Positions 34,591 to 47,016 of a DNA stretch of 64,000 bases are shown here, piece after piece; positions within the stretch are counted from its first letter, which is position 1, and every line of letters begins with the position of its first letter. Under the pieces are notes generated by a model that saw only the letters and a list, made by a program, of their open reading frames with translations, searched no databases and was not told the origin of the DNA. The stretch is from Lichina pygmaea (taxonomy: Eukaryota; Ascomycota; Lichinomycetes; Lichinales; Lichinaceae). The DNA is taken from assembly GCA_963422465.1 (NCBI GenBank), contig OY730173.1:930001-994000 (forward strand), in the 5' to 3' direction. The position numbers and the translations under genes were made by a program.

Positions 34591-37500
34591 CTATGCCGTC
34601 CCCTGAAGAACCGGGTTGCTGGCGCCGAGGATGGTGCCGCTGGAGGTGGTAGGGCCGGTCGACTGGGCAGTGTTCGACCCGTATCCCGAGTCGCCCGCAC
34701 CGGCGCCGCTACCCGCTCCGTCGATCGTACCGTTCGGGCGGGCGCCGCTTCCACCCTGACCGAGGGCCAGGTTCTGCTGCGTACCAAACGATTGGTCCAT
34801 CTGGCTGCTGAAGTTGGACGCGTCGCCCTGACCGTAGTTGTTCGGGCCGCGGACGCCACCAGACCCCATGTTGTGCGATCGACGCTGGATGGCCGGGAGC
34901 GCCGGAACGTTGGACGACTCGCGAGCCGTGCCGATGCTGAACACCGGCGACTCCCACTTGTCACCCTTGGCCGAGAGCTCACGATACTCCGTCGCCTTGG
35001 ACGAGATGCCACCCGGCAGTTTGATGTCTGGGAAGATGGAATCGTGCTGCGTGACGGCAACGTTCACGGTGCGATCCTCAGCCGCCTTCTTGCTCTTCTG
35101 CTTGCCCTGCAGCATCCTGTTCTGCCCAGCTTGATAGTAACGCTGGTAGAAGTTCCGCGGGCTAGTAGGGTCGGTGGCGCGGGCGGAGCGCTGTGCATCC
35201 TCGTGGATCGAGTACAGGAGCGCATCCGCACGAGTGACCGAGTCACGAATCTGCTTCTCGAGCACCTTCTGGATAACCGGCTTGATGACCATGAAGAGAA
35301 GCGGCTTGAAGAGCGTGAACGGCAGCTTGTACTTGGACTGCTTCAGCTTGATCTTGAGGTTCTTGATGTCCACCTCGATCTTCTCGATCTTGAAGAAGTG
35401 CTGACGGTCCTTGGCGTCGGCGGTGGCCATCTTGACCTTGAAGCTGAAGCCTTGGCCTCCCATGAAGACGTCGACAACGCCCTTGTCCGTGATGGACGGG
35501 AAGCCTTGCTTCTTGTGAACGTAGTAGCTCACGTCTGCGGGCGATCTCGTTAGCGTCACCGTCTCCCACCGCAACGTGCGCAGTCCGGTTCGACGACCGA
35601 GGCTCGGACGTGCTCACCTCGCAGATCCATCTGGACACCCGACACCGAGAGCGTCGACTTGCTGCTCAGTTTGCTCGTCGTTGCCTTCCGGCCCCAACGG
35701 ACGTAATTGTCGCTGCCGAATTCGAACACGTTCGGCATCAGGTTGTCACTCTCAACGACCAAGTTCTCAACCACGGCATCCATCTTGGGATCGCTGTACT
35801 CGATGCGTGGCAGCGGAATGTAAGCGACATTCTCGAGCAAGTCCGGGAGGATGACGTTGGTGAGGTCCTTGACAAGGTGCGGCTTGAAGGTGGCGTTGCC
35901 CTGCTCGTCGGTGCCGAGGTCGTTGAACAGCTTCTGCATCGACGTGGCGAAGCGTTTGTTCTGCTTGTCTTGGTCGAACTGCTCGGCCAAAAACTTGACC
36001 TCGTCAAGGATCCGATGGGAATGGTCGCGATAGCGCTCGCGGAGCAGAAACTGGCCCTGGTCGTAAAGACGGTTGAACTCGTCGTTGACCTCATCCCGGA
36101 GGACGTAGCCCTCCTCGCGGAGGCACTTGCGCACATAACGGTTGACCTGCTGGAACCATCCCTTGAGCTCGGGGTCGCGATCCGCATCACGGTAAAGGGT
36201 GTTGATGCTGTCGAACAGATCGTCGAGGGACGTGGTGTTGGCAAAGCGCTCGATGAGGAGCTACGCCACCGTCAGCCTTGACATGTCCGGCAGATCGCGC
36301 ATCGGCCTCGCTCCGAATGTGTCCAGTCGCTTACCCTGAGATCGGCCTCGGCCGATCGCAAGTGATCGTCCGAACGCGCACCTCGAACGGTGCCGCCCGC
36401 CTGCTGAGCCATGTTCTGACTATGGCCCGTATAGGTCTCGGCAAGGTTCAAGAGCGTCTCGATGGCACGCTGGTCTGTAGGCAAGCCGTCAGCGGTGTGA
36501 TTGGCGACAGGCCCTACGGCCGACCTCTCCGAGAAAGGAATTTCTCTGATACGTACAGTCCTGATGGCCTTGAATCTCGACTATCATCTTCTTGAGACGG
36601 TAGATGCCCTGCTCGCGACGCTCCTGCGGCAACTTCTTCTGCATGTAATCACGCGCCTGACCTTGAAAGTGGCGAGCACGATCCTTGGTCTCGTCAGGGA
36701 CATTGGCCGAGGCCCGGGCCTTGAGCTGATCGACGCCTGCTTGAGCGCCGGCGCGGCCGTCGACGCCGGACGAAGTGTCGTTCTGAGCGTCGTTGGCGGC
36801 CATTCGGCCAGCATCACGGGGGTCGCGCGAATCGCCGGGATGGGCCGTCTGCGTGACATCACCAGCCACGTCGCGAAGTTCCTGACGGTCGGCCGGCTTC
36901 TGCTTGTTGAACTGGCTGCGCGCCTGGTTGCGCAAGTTCGAGGCCGAAAGGTCAGGAGTGTCGTGCCACGTGTTGCCCTCGGCGGGATGGTCGATCTGGC
37001 TGAGTTGATCTTCCGACGGAGAGACGCGGCTGGCGGCCGACTGAGCGGCCTCGCCGGCGATATCGCGAAGGAAGATGGTGGCATCGCTCACTGCCGCCAG
37101 GCGTCAGTCTTCCGGGCGAGGGAGTCTGACAAGGGAGTAAGCTGCCCGACGGGACAGCCAGAGCGGTAACATACGCAGCTTGCGGAATTCTCCGTTCGAG
37201 ATGATGAGAGTGCCCAGAGTGCGAAGGCCGTCCAAGGCTTCGTTGCCGTGCTGGTGAGCCGTGTCCTTGTCGACGGGCGCTCCTGGCTTGGCGGCATTGC
37301 CGCCGCTGATCTGCTCACTGTGCCAGATGAAGTCCTGCAGGAGGTTGCCCTGATTCTTGGTCAGGAGCAACATCTTCGCCTGATCGATCACATCTCGGAG
37401 ATCGGCGATCAGCTGTTGGCCCTCGGTCGAAAGATTCTTTGACGGGTTGCTCAGAAAGCGGTGCTCGAGGACGCTATTGAGGGCGACGTCGATCTGCTTG

Positions 37501-37783
37501 TTCTGCGGGCGGGAAAAAACGCGCCGTCAGCTTCATCGACCAGCGTCTCGCACAGCCCAGGGCTGGTACGGGGTTCGCTTACCGATGGGACCTTGCCGGT
37601 TGAAAACGCTACTCACGGATCTCAGCGTCAGTCTCCACGATCGTGCGAACTGTTTCCGGGGCGCCACGACGAAACACGACGGCTCGTCCTACCTTGGAAG
37701 ATGCCGTACAGCTGGAGCTTGCGGGCGATGTCATCGTCCCTCTTTTTAGGGTCGGTCGGCCGATTGACGGCTGTGGACGTCAT
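34591..37783 (-). CDS. HAM1-like (DUF5923/DUF4449) lipid-binding-type protein
   Basis: Large fungal protein with HAM1-like N- and C-terminal domains; the C-terminal domain is related to the BPI/TULIP lipid-binding fold. Exons on the minus strand: 37693..37783, 37583..37608, 37175..37502, 36557..37090, 36335..36474, 35618..36260 and 34591..35534; all joins keep phase and give 901 residues. Exon 2 is only 26 bases and restores the conserved AFSTGKVPS-NKQIDVAL junction. Other family stretches: LIADLRDVIDQAKMLL, LLNLAETYTGH, FDSINTLYRDADRDPELKGWF, IPLPRIEYSDPKMDAVVENL and DVSYYVHKKQGFPSITDKG. The last 170 residues are Gly/Ser/Asn/Gln-rich and probably disordered. Cellular role not well established; membrane lipid binding or transport is inferred from the fold. 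Confidence 0.9.
37583..37608 (-). other. 26-nt micro-exon of the HAM1-like gene
   Basis: Bounded by TAG (acceptor) and GTAAGC (donor) on the minus strand. It encodes AFSTGKVPS with the G left from exon 1; skipping it breaks the frame into exon 3. Confidence 0.85.
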
Positions 37784-40385
37784 CTTGGACGGCGTCGATA
37801 GGGTATTAGTGGTCAAGTGTCGACGACGAAGTGACGAAGTCACGCAGCTGGAGAATGCTGTCGCTCCGGTGGGTCTCTTGAATACGTGACAACAGTTCCG
37901 ATCGAGAGCGCTGCTTGACTAGTCGTTGCTTGCGTTCGGACGGCCAAACGCGAACCGACGATCGACCAAATCAAAGTCAAAGTGGGTATCAAAAGAAGAC
38001 TGGGTATGGGTGAATGGGATGGGAATCGGTCGTGTTGATGCAATGTTGTGTGGAGAGGTGGAAGGGAGGGAGGGAGAGAAGACGAGGTGAAGGACGAGAA
38101 GGCGTTTTATATTTTTGAGGGGGGCGTGAAGGGGGGGAAGCGAGCGAAAATTCTGGGCAGATTTTGCTGGCCGAGAAAGAAGCCAATAGCAGCAGTGGCG
38201 TAAGACCCACGTCTGTCAATAGTCCTGTCGCTCGTCTCCCCTTACTTCGTACCGTCTGGAGAGAAATGAGAGATTGTGATTTCTGACAGGTCGAGCAAGT
38301 CTGTCCGGATCTATCAATACTATTAAGATTGCATCGCAAGCCGAAAGCCCGGGAAATTTGGGAGATTCCAAGCAACAAAATGACGCGGGTGACGACAGTT
38401 CGATTGTGTCTGGCGAGTGGTTGCTTGGCGAGGGGGCGGTGGCTGCGGTACGCGGAGGCTACCCACGGGCCCATGCCAGAAATCGCAGGTCTTCCAAGTC
38501 TCGGGGAAGTATGTCATCGCACGTGCCCTCCCCCCCATTACCGCTTGTGTGCTGTATCGGCCAGGGCGGGAGAAGCCATCAATTATTAGTTACGAAGGTA
38601 AAAGTAGACTCAGCTCTTCAGACACTTCATTTCAGGCAGGCCTTCCACCGAGTTCCAAGGGGCTGCTGAGCTTGGGATACCTCGTAGCTTATGGTGGGAT
38701 CGTAAGTCCTGACACCGGACCACAGCTTCCGACTGGAGCTAGTCCTGACGTCACCTTTTGCTCCCTCTTCATTTCAAGTCCCCCCGTCACAGCTTCCCCC
38801 GTATCGAGATGGCGCGACGATTTATTACTGAACGGCTAGATCACGTTCTAGGCCGAGTCAGGTATCTCGTACCTCCGTACGAAGGTACTCGTACGTACCA
38901 TATACGTATGGGTACATGTGGACGCTTCGCTTCTTGAAAGACACCTGACGTCATACAGCCGTTCCGATTTGCCCGTCGTGGCCGGGTGGGAACCACGGCG
39001 GGCATAGCAACCCTCCGTCCCCGGTGACCAGTGCTTCCGTAGCTGAGGTGGAGCTACCAGTAGGGCTGTTCGTGGACCGGCGTGTACCCCTCCGTGGGAG
39101 ATACCGCTGCGAAACACTACTCCGTACATCAAGAGTTGTTCCCCCCTTACTGCTGAGAAAGAGTCCTTCGAGGATTTAGAAGCGTTGCTTCATATTCCGT
39201 GGGTACGAGTAGGGATCAAGTTTCACAGCCACAGAATCTCTTTGCTGTACGTACTTGTATGGTACGGAGTACCGTACCCACCAGTACGGAGATGCATATG
39301 TAGCTTCCTACAGGTACTTCTCCCCCTGTGCGTCCCTGGCAGTGCCTGGACACTACTCGCACCCCAGTGAATGCCCCCCACATTGGTCCCCGAGACTATT
39401 TGCACGGAAGTACGGAGTACTTCCGTGCTGAGTACTTGTACCGGATGCGGTCTCGAAGTCGTCAGCTTCTTCAATGGATTGGCTAGGCGTCTTTCGCCTG
39501 AACTATAGCCTTGTTGCACCACCGACTGTGGGTGCTACTACTCGTACATACGGAAGGTACGTACAGTACGTACTCGTACGTACCGAGTGCTGTAAGCGCT
39601 GCGATCCCATGACTGGGCCTCCCACGCCTTCGCAAGGCAAAGCCTACTTACGATACGTTCCGTACATACTGTATGTGCGTGCATACACCCCTTAATATTC
39701 CTGATCGCTATGGTAATTGCAGAAGGCTACCAGGCACGTCAGGCTAGTCCATAGAGTACATACGTACGGTACTGAGATATCTGGCATTGACAGCACCCTT
39801 TATGATATCCCCAGTCATTGTGATACTTCTACTACCGGTAGTTGCTCGCTTCTTGCTCGGCCACGACCACAGCCACGACCCTGACCCTTGCCCTGACCCT
39901 GACTCTTGCCCTGACGCCGACCCCGAGTTGTGCCCTGTTCTTCTCCTCTTCCGTGTGCCTCGAAAGCCTCGAAATATGACGGGGGTAGAGTCCAGTGACA
40001 GTACAGTACAGTAATTAGCAACCATGCGACAGGTCAGGTACGATACCCAGCAGATCCAGTTCAACGTACTTACATGATAGAGCTCTACCGTACCTGCACT
40101 GTACAGTGTGTGACAAGAAGAAGAGAAGCTGGTGAGAAAACTGATTTTCTTTCAAGAGGAACTGAACACTAGCTAATCAAGTAATTATACGTATTCCCCC
40201 CAAGCCCTAAGCCCTATTGCTAGAGCTAGCCCTGGGAGGCACCGGACATCTCCAACAGAATAAGGTGTATTTACAACAGGACCCTTTTTTTGGACACGTC
40301 TTCTCTTCTTCCATAAACATCTCTTTCAACATCGAAATTTCTTGTTTTGCTGTTGGTTTTTGCCTTCAACATCCATCAGACTATC
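37784..40385. other. 2.6-kb gene-free stretch, GTAC-rich
   Basis: 5' flank of the HAM1-like gene, then repeated GTAC motifs (TACGGAGTAC, GTACGTAC, ACGGAAGTAC) at 38868-38905, 39250-39290, 39408-39440, 39538-39590, 39655-39680 and 39758-39772. No gene supported. Confidence 0.55.
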
Positions 40386-41186
40386 ATGTCTGACCGTACG
40401 ACTCCCAAATTATCTCCGGCGCTCCGCGAAGTACCCCCTACTAGCGGCGACCCAGCTCCCAGTTCTTTCAAGAACTATACACGAATCCAAAAGCATGGCA
40501 ACGAACCCGAGCTGTGGTGTGCCCGGTGCCTCAAATTCTGCTTCGACGCGTACACCAGCGACCGGCTACCCCATGTTTGCGCACTGTCTCTCGAATTCAA
40601 CGATGGCACTCGCTGCGGTCGCTGCGTCCTCCTCGGCAAAGCATGTATCCAGGTACGGTATAGTCTGTAGCCTGCCGCTGTTTGTCTGCTGCTGACTTGC
40701 CTTGGATAGGTTCCTCCTGGCCTGCAGTCGTTGGCGCGCAACCTTCGTTCGATGATGCACGAGATCAACGCCGCCTCACCTGCTCGTCACTTGTCTCCGG
40801 CCATGGAGCCGCTGAAGCATCGTCTGAAAAATGCATCAATGGATTTCGCTCGTCAGCACAAGACGTGGGCCAAAAAGAACGTGGACGACGCAAATGCTGT
40901 CACCAATGTTGCGCGTCCGACTGTCAACCTGTCCAGCCTGCCAAGCATGCCGTCAACTTCGCATCGTCCTCGTCAGGTCCCAGTCAACTCATCATCGCGT
41001 TCCTCCAATCCGGCGTTAGTTAACGCCGTCAATCAACTCAACCACAATGTCACCCGTCTGGCCGGTCGTCTTGACGCAATGGACGCTCGTCTCAAGTCCT
41101 TGGAGCACGATGTGTTGGAGTTGCAGAATGCTAACGCTGGCCCAAGTAGCGATGATTTTGAGTTGGAGGACGTTACCCCAATGTAG
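40386..41186 (+). CDS. Small protein with Cys-rich N-terminus and coiled-coil C-terminus
   Basis: Not recognised as a named family. Exons 40386..40652 and 40710..41186 join in phase (GTACGG donor, GCTGAC branch, TAG acceptor) to 247 residues. Residues 40-90 hold a possible metal-binding cluster: C-x2-C-x3-C, then H-x-C, then C-x2-C-x5-C. The middle is Ser/Pro-rich. Residues about 195-245 form a heptad-like helix (LNHNVTRLAGRLDAMDARLKSLEHDVLELQN), so it may oligomerise. A pyrimidine-rich leader precedes the ATG. The zinc-knuckle plus coiled-coil layout could be a nucleic-acid-binding host protein or a domesticated mobile-element piece; I cannot tell which. Confidence 0.7.
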
Positions 41187-42148
41187 ATGTCTGGCAATTA
41201 TCCATTGAATTCCATCAAGCTGCCAGCTTCCTCCAGTAATCCTTCAGCTTTCCTTGTCCCTGTGATTACATAGTGCATGTTGATCTCGTTAAAACCCGTA
41301 AAAAACACCATGGGAAAACTGGTAAAAAGTGTCAACAACCCTTCCTCGCCGTGCGGCAATTCTGAGCATCACTTTTCCTGTACTCCGGTGCTCCAGGCCT
41401 CTCCGGATACTGCTGGAAGTAGGTGTCCCAACACCTCACATTCTTTGACGTTTTGCATGGGGGTTCCCAGGTCTGGTAGGGCGTCCTTATAGCTTAATTA
41501 CCGTATCCATTGAACCCGGTACTTCCGTACTGTAAAAGATCTTACCCCCTCACCATCTTCAAATTCACAATCTTTTCTACCTCCCACTCATCCTCCTTGT
41601 CAACACAGATAGGTGGGTGGGTGGTCTGGTTCTTGTCATGGTCAACCCTCGCACAGTTCCAGCAACGAGACATTTGTTGCAGGTACGGAAGTACACCCTG
41701 TCATGTCGGATGTAGAGTACATACAGTACGTACTGCACGAGGTACTTCGTACTCCGTACACCCTTCAGATTATTGGGGCGTGTGGGGGTACACTCTTAGC
41801 TTCGTTGTAGGTACCTTCCGTACGTACGATACGTACCTTCCGTACGTATGTAAGCCTAGGCCCGCTTAGTCGACAGAACAGGTCACGTGCACATAAATAG
41901 TCTGGTCACGACATCTCCAAAATCACTTCCTTCTTTTCACCAACCACATCAACACCGAGAACCAAAGACCGAAACAGCTTTTGAACTACCGATTCTCATC
42001 TCAAAATCATCCGTCGTTGTGAGTGCGAGCATTCAAGAGTCGAAGGGAAAGATCACGTTACCTTTACCGAGAAGGACGTCAACGGTCACGAGGGCGGCAG
42101 GTGCCGCGCGTGCAGCGGCTGAACTACGGCACCGCAAAGGCCTCCAAG
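41187..42148. other. Intergenic with GTAC tracts and a likely promoter
   Basis: GTAC-rich tracts at 41690-41765 and 41810-41855. A TATA-like CATAAATAG at about 41892-41900 and a pyrimidine/A-rich leader, with a GTGAGT donor near 42017, suggest that the DUF4211 transcript begins near 41930 with a 5' UTR intron. Confidence 0.5.
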
Positions 42149-44165
42149 ATGCCACGCGACCGTAGCTCCCGCCATGCGCGGCTTCCTCCGGACAATCATA
42201 TAGAGGCCGTTTCGACCGGTAATTTCAAGCCTCGGCCGTCACTTATTCTCCAGATTGCTGATGTTGTCGTTGTTATAGAACGAGAGCCCGCCCGGGACGA
42301 TGCCGGCGACGGCAGCGGTCGTGGTCCGGGCAATCCGCCCGGCACTCATCGTCGTATGTCGAGCCCCAGTCTCACAGTGCTTGAGGCAAGCAAGCTAGAG
42401 CGCTCGTAGCTGACCCCTCGTACGTCCAAAGGGAAACATCGGAGTCAGGCCCGAAGTGGCAGCGGCAGCAGCGGCAGCGGGGTGAGACCTCCAGCGAAGA
42501 GGAGAAAGACGCACCGTTTGGCCACGCCTCTTGGTCCGACCACCGGCAACAAGGGCTCCAGCAGTCCTAGTGAAAAGTCGGCACAGAAGACGTCGCCGTC
42601 AGCCTCTCGTCGTGGCGATGGACCGTCGTCCCGTCCACGGAGCCTTGTCCGTCGAACTCACTCTCGCGCCGGCTCCAGACCCCCCAGCAACTCAGGTAGC
42701 GCCGATGCCGACGACGACGATTCCTTGCCGCAGCCTCGTCAGCTGGCGAGGTGGTCGGTTTCGGGGCCGAAAAGTTGGAAAGGCCGGCGTCGGGGGAAGA
42801 AGCGGGCGAAAGCCGCTGACAGGATAGACGAAGAAGAGGTTGCCGACATTCTTGATAATAGTGTGTCCTCCGCCTCCCATGCCGCGTCTAGCCAGCTGCT
42901 AAATTCTCTTGCAGGCTTCGCCTCATATCCCGAGACCGAGGCCGCCAAGCGTCAGAGAGCTCACGAGAAAGCAATGAGACGCTACCGCAGGGACCGCGCC
43001 CGAAAAAACTTCGATGGGGTGGCGGCGGCGCCACCGTCGTCAAGCAGGGAAAGCGCAGCGGATGATGATGGGTCGTCATCAGGTGCAGCAAGGGCAGCGA
43101 GGGTCTCGTCAATAGAACGCGCTCTCCGGCCCAATGCTCAACCTGACTCGGACGACGAAGATTTCATAGACGACGGGGACGTTGAAGAGTTGGCGGATGA
43201 CGCGGACGCTGAAGGAAGCACGGCCATGCGCGCCGCCCGCCACGGCCCCTCGATCATTGTGGAGCACCACCTTTCCAAGACCGAAGAGGAGTCCTTTGGG
43301 GACGTGGTCGAATGGATGGTGCAGAACGCACTGAATCCGGCTTTCCAGGGTGACAAAGAGAAGTACCGCATCGCCTTCCAGAAGTTCGATTCCCGCTTCC
43401 ACACCTGCGCCTCGTCCGCGTACGGCTCGGACGCCTGGGGGAACGATCTCGCCCGCGCCTTGAAAGCCAGGCCGTTCTACAACGTCGATGGCGTCGACGC
43501 TCGGGCGGGCTGCGACGCATGCCACAGACGAAGGCACACTGCTATCTTCCGACTGCGACTGACGGGCACACCGTACAACCTCGATACCCTGGAGCCGCTG
43601 CAGCGCGACCACGTCGACCCTCGTGGCAGGGCCATACCACCTCAGACCAAGACTTGGTATCTCGGCAGGTGCGTCGCAACCACACCTCCTTTGATCGCCT
43701 TTCTCGTTCCCGTTGTCCGGGCCGTCCGTCCCTCGTCTACCTTTCCATCCCCTGACCTGCTTGCTGTATCTGCCCGCCCCTTCTCTAACGTACGGGCAAA
43801 CAGACACTGCAAGGTCAACACCGAGAACTTGCACGAGCTGTTTCATTGGCGACGCACCCTGCGCCAAGACGTCATTGGCTACCTCGGAAGCAAGGGCTAC
43901 TTCAGGAACGAAAAAGTCACGAGGCGCGGGGGGATGAGCCCCAAACAGAGGCAAGAGGAAGTCCGCCAAGCCGTCCAGCAGCTCGAGATCGAACGCGAGC
44001 ATTTTCGTCTCCTCGACAAGAACAGGAAGATGCTAGATAAGGCGAGCGCGGTGAAGGTGCGTCTTGCTCGATACCCTTCGCCTTTGACCACCGAAAAGTG
44101 TGTTGGTGCCTACACTCCCTGGACGGGGCGCTGACGCGGCCGTGATGCTGCAGAATCCCAGGTAG
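42149..44165 (+). CDS. DUF4211-domain protein
   Basis: Nuclear-looking fungal protein; function not known to me. The DUF4211 domain starts after an acidic linker (DSDDEDFIDDGD, about 43148) and shows FGDVVEWMVQNALNP, GCDACHRRRHTAIFRLRLTGTPYN and, across an intron (43669..43803), WYLGRHCKVNTENLHELFHWRRTL. A second intron (44057..44153) leaves a three-residue last exon ending at 44165. The N-terminal half is basic and Ser-rich (KRRKTHR, KGRRRGKKRAK), likely nuclear-localising. The 5' end is odd: the reading frame from ATG 42149 is the same as that of the main exon but is closed by a TAG at 42407-42409, and no ATG follows before the domain. Either a short intron removes the stop or the start lies elsewhere. 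Confidence 0.75.
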
Positions 44166-45189
44166 GCTCGACACGCGACCCGCGGATCGGTCCACGACGG
44201 CGACGGTATCGCGATCAAGCAAGTTTCGTCGCATGCTGCTCTGGACGTCGAGGGTTGCTCTCATCTCTACGATCGACAAAATCGGTGGGCTGACGTTGCG
44301 GGGTCTCTCTCACCTTTTCTCTGTCTGCTGCGCCCTGAGCTGTAGAGCCGTTCCCACGGCCTACCATCCCGTCCCAGTACACTTCTTTGGGGGCTTTTTC
44401 GCCACCGAAGTGTGGAGCGTACGGGATGGTTCCTGGCCTGGGAGTCTCTATCGCTCTCTTGGGTGTAGCAGACGGTCGAAAGATGTTCGGATGGAACTGT
44501 ATTTCGTTGTCTCCCACCATCATCACAACTCTTACCAGCTAAGAATGTATCATAGTGTACAACAACAACACTCTCTTCTCCTTGGTAGCATCACCCGTGC
44601 GGTCATTCTCCGGATACGGTAATATACACAACCTGAGGGCTGAAGCGCGCCTTACACGCGTCCACGGAAGGAGTCACCATCTCGACTTCCAGATGAAACT
44701 CTCAGCGTGGTAATTGGCCTGGGGTATCACCACAGCTGCATCCCCACGGGCGGAGATGCTTCTCAGCGTTTTCCCTGTCATCTCCATCCCATCTCGCCCT
44801 GATCGCGCTACCAACAACAAGATCTGGCGACTCTCCTTTGTAGAACCCATCCGTCCCCAGCGTTGTCGACTGCGTCTCAGACTCTTCCACCGGTATTCTT
44901 CCTCTCCTCCCTCCTCTTTTCGACCTCCGTTCACCACCACCACCAACTGTGTTTTCCTGTTCTCGTGACCACGCGGGCAGTCGTTTCCGTACGGTACCGG
45001 TACCGGTATCTTGCAGACAACTACGAGTGGTGCTCCGCGGCTACTGGTACGGGACCGTTCAGAGTTCGCAACACACACACACACACACACACGTGGTAGA
45101 GTCCTCTGATTGAGGACTGTCGATCTTCAGCCATGTAAGGTTGCAACAGGTAGTACAATGTGATTACCACGAGAGGGAGTGTGTATGTA

Positions 45190-45245
<56 letters not shown>

Positions 45246-46051
45246 AAAGACCACTACCCAACCCACCATCCATCCATCCATCCATCCATCCAAGCCGTCA
45301 ACACCGCTGCCTACGGTATCATACAAGACGCAGAAGAAAGCGGCCGACGCCTTCAACGCCACGGAATCGTTCCGCTTCTGTATCAGTACGCCAAAGCCTC
45401 GTGTGCATTGCTTGCTGCATGGCATCCGAGAAGGTCTGGGTCCTGGCCGTCCGGGCCGGCATGGTCAAAGTACGTACCGTACATAGTAGCTTGAGCGTGA
45501 GCGTGAACTGGAGCTTGAGCTGGAGCTTGTATACATCACCTACGGCAAGGAAGAGGGGTGTTAGGGGGGCTTGGAGATGGCACGGATGGGTATCACCATA
45601 GTGATTGGAGTATGATATGCACTCCGAGTGGCAGAAATAAAGACTTGGGACGGGATTGGGGCTTGAGAGAGAGAGCTATGATGGTTGAGATGTATGGTTG
45701 ATGGCCGTGCGGCGTTTTTTGAGTGATTGGATTGTTGACGGGGGGGGGGGGTGTGACTGTGTGCTTGTTTTTCCTACTACAGACTTTGCAAAGACGCGGT
45801 TGTCCGAGAAGTGATTAAAAATGCCAGCTTCGCTCTCGTTGAAGGGTTGGGTCCGGGTGGATGGACCTGCTAGATTTCTGATCGATATGATGTAGTACAG
45901 CACAGCACAGTACGGCACAAGTACGGATGCTGATGAGAAATGAAGTGATGGGAGAGGAAGCTGGGAGCTGGAGGCTGGGAGAGTGGAAATGGTGAGGGGG
46001 AGATGGAGAGGAGAGGAATGTACAGAGAGCGAGACGAGAGATGTGGTAGGG
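44166..46051. other. Intergenic with dinucleotide repeats
   Basis: Between the convergent DUF4211 and TOM22 genes. Contains (CA)n at about 45070-45093, (GT)n at 45190-45242, a CATC repeat near 45266-45291 and a 12-base G run near 45739-45750. No gene supported. Confidence 0.6.
45190..45242. repeat. (GT)n microsatellite
   Basis: About 25 GT units; a (CA)n run of about 11 units in the opposite sense lies 100 bases upstream (45070-45093). Confidence 0.95.
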
Positions 46052-47016
46052 TTATCTGCTGACTCGTGCCGGGTCGTCTGCAGGTACTGCTCCGCCGCCG
46101 CCGCCGCCGACTTGTTGATTGATGACAGATGTTGCGCCTGGCGCGAGAATCTGCAGTGATGATGAGTAGTCAATACCGTGGCTTGGGAGGGTATCCAAGA
46201 ATGGTAGGAGGAGCGGTAGGTGGGTAGATCTGCCGCTAGGCGGATGTAAAGCCATATGGAGGTAGAAGAGTGGCCAAAGGTAGGCAAAGATTGGATCAAA
46301 CGGGGTTTGAGAGACGAGTGGTAAAAATGTAGGGCTTCAATTACCTCGTTCGCAGCTTGCTGCATTCTCATCTCCTTCTCCGCCTCTACCGCCTGGGCTT
46401 CGTCCGCGAAGGCGAGCGCATACGTCATTCCGACCATCATGACGCTGGTGCTCACGACCCAAAGTGTCTTCCCGCCCACTCGCAGCCCGGCCCGGACCCA
46501 GTCGCGGCCGGTCACGACCGACGACGACAAGGCGGCGCGCCGTCTCGGCGGGATCATGTCCCGGAGAGCATAGAAACGATCCAGTAGGGTCTCATCCTCG
46601 ACAGCGCGGCCCTCGTCGTCGCCATCGTCGGCATCATTGCCGCTGGCTAGCGCTACCGCACCGGAGCCGTCGGTGATGGATGAGTCTGAATGATCTGGCA
46701 TTAGCATCTGGGTAGCGGACGCTTGCGGATGCAGCGGTCTAGATGTGCTTCGATGCGATGGCTGTCGCCGGCCGGGTCGTTGACAGGAACGGGAATGTGC
46801 CTGGACGTTGGGGTCAAAGGATTCGAGGGACGTATGAAACCCCAGCCGACAGCAGCGACAGAGGGTGGAAAGTGGGACCGCACCAGTGTCAGAGTAGGCC
46901 ATGTCATCGTCATCTTCATCGGCAAGGAGGACATCCTTTGGTAGAGCGGCCTTGGCCGACGGCGCGGGTTGATCCTCGGTGAAATGCTCGTCCTCGACCT
47001 CTTGAAGCTTGACCAT
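46052..47016 (-). CDS. TOM22: Mitochondrial import receptor subunit Tom22
   Basis: Central receptor and organiser of the TOM complex in the outer mitochondrial membrane. Exons on the minus strand: 46884..47016, 46345..46685 and 46052..46150, joined in phase for 190 residues. The N-terminus is the standard MVKLQEVEDEHF with an acidic cytosolic domain (DEDDDDMAYSD; DADDGDDEGRAVEDET). Then comes DRFYALRDMIPP, a single membrane helix (KTLWVVSTSVMMVGMTYALAFA), and the intermembrane-space tail EKEMRMQQAANEILAPGA. The C-terminal Gly-rich extension is longer than in yeast. Divergent from the mL43 gene. Confidence 0.95.

Noticed and set aside
45141-45601. Three overlapping plus-strand frames coding Cys-Val repeats
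   Set aside because: They are translations of the (GT)n microsatellite, not genes.
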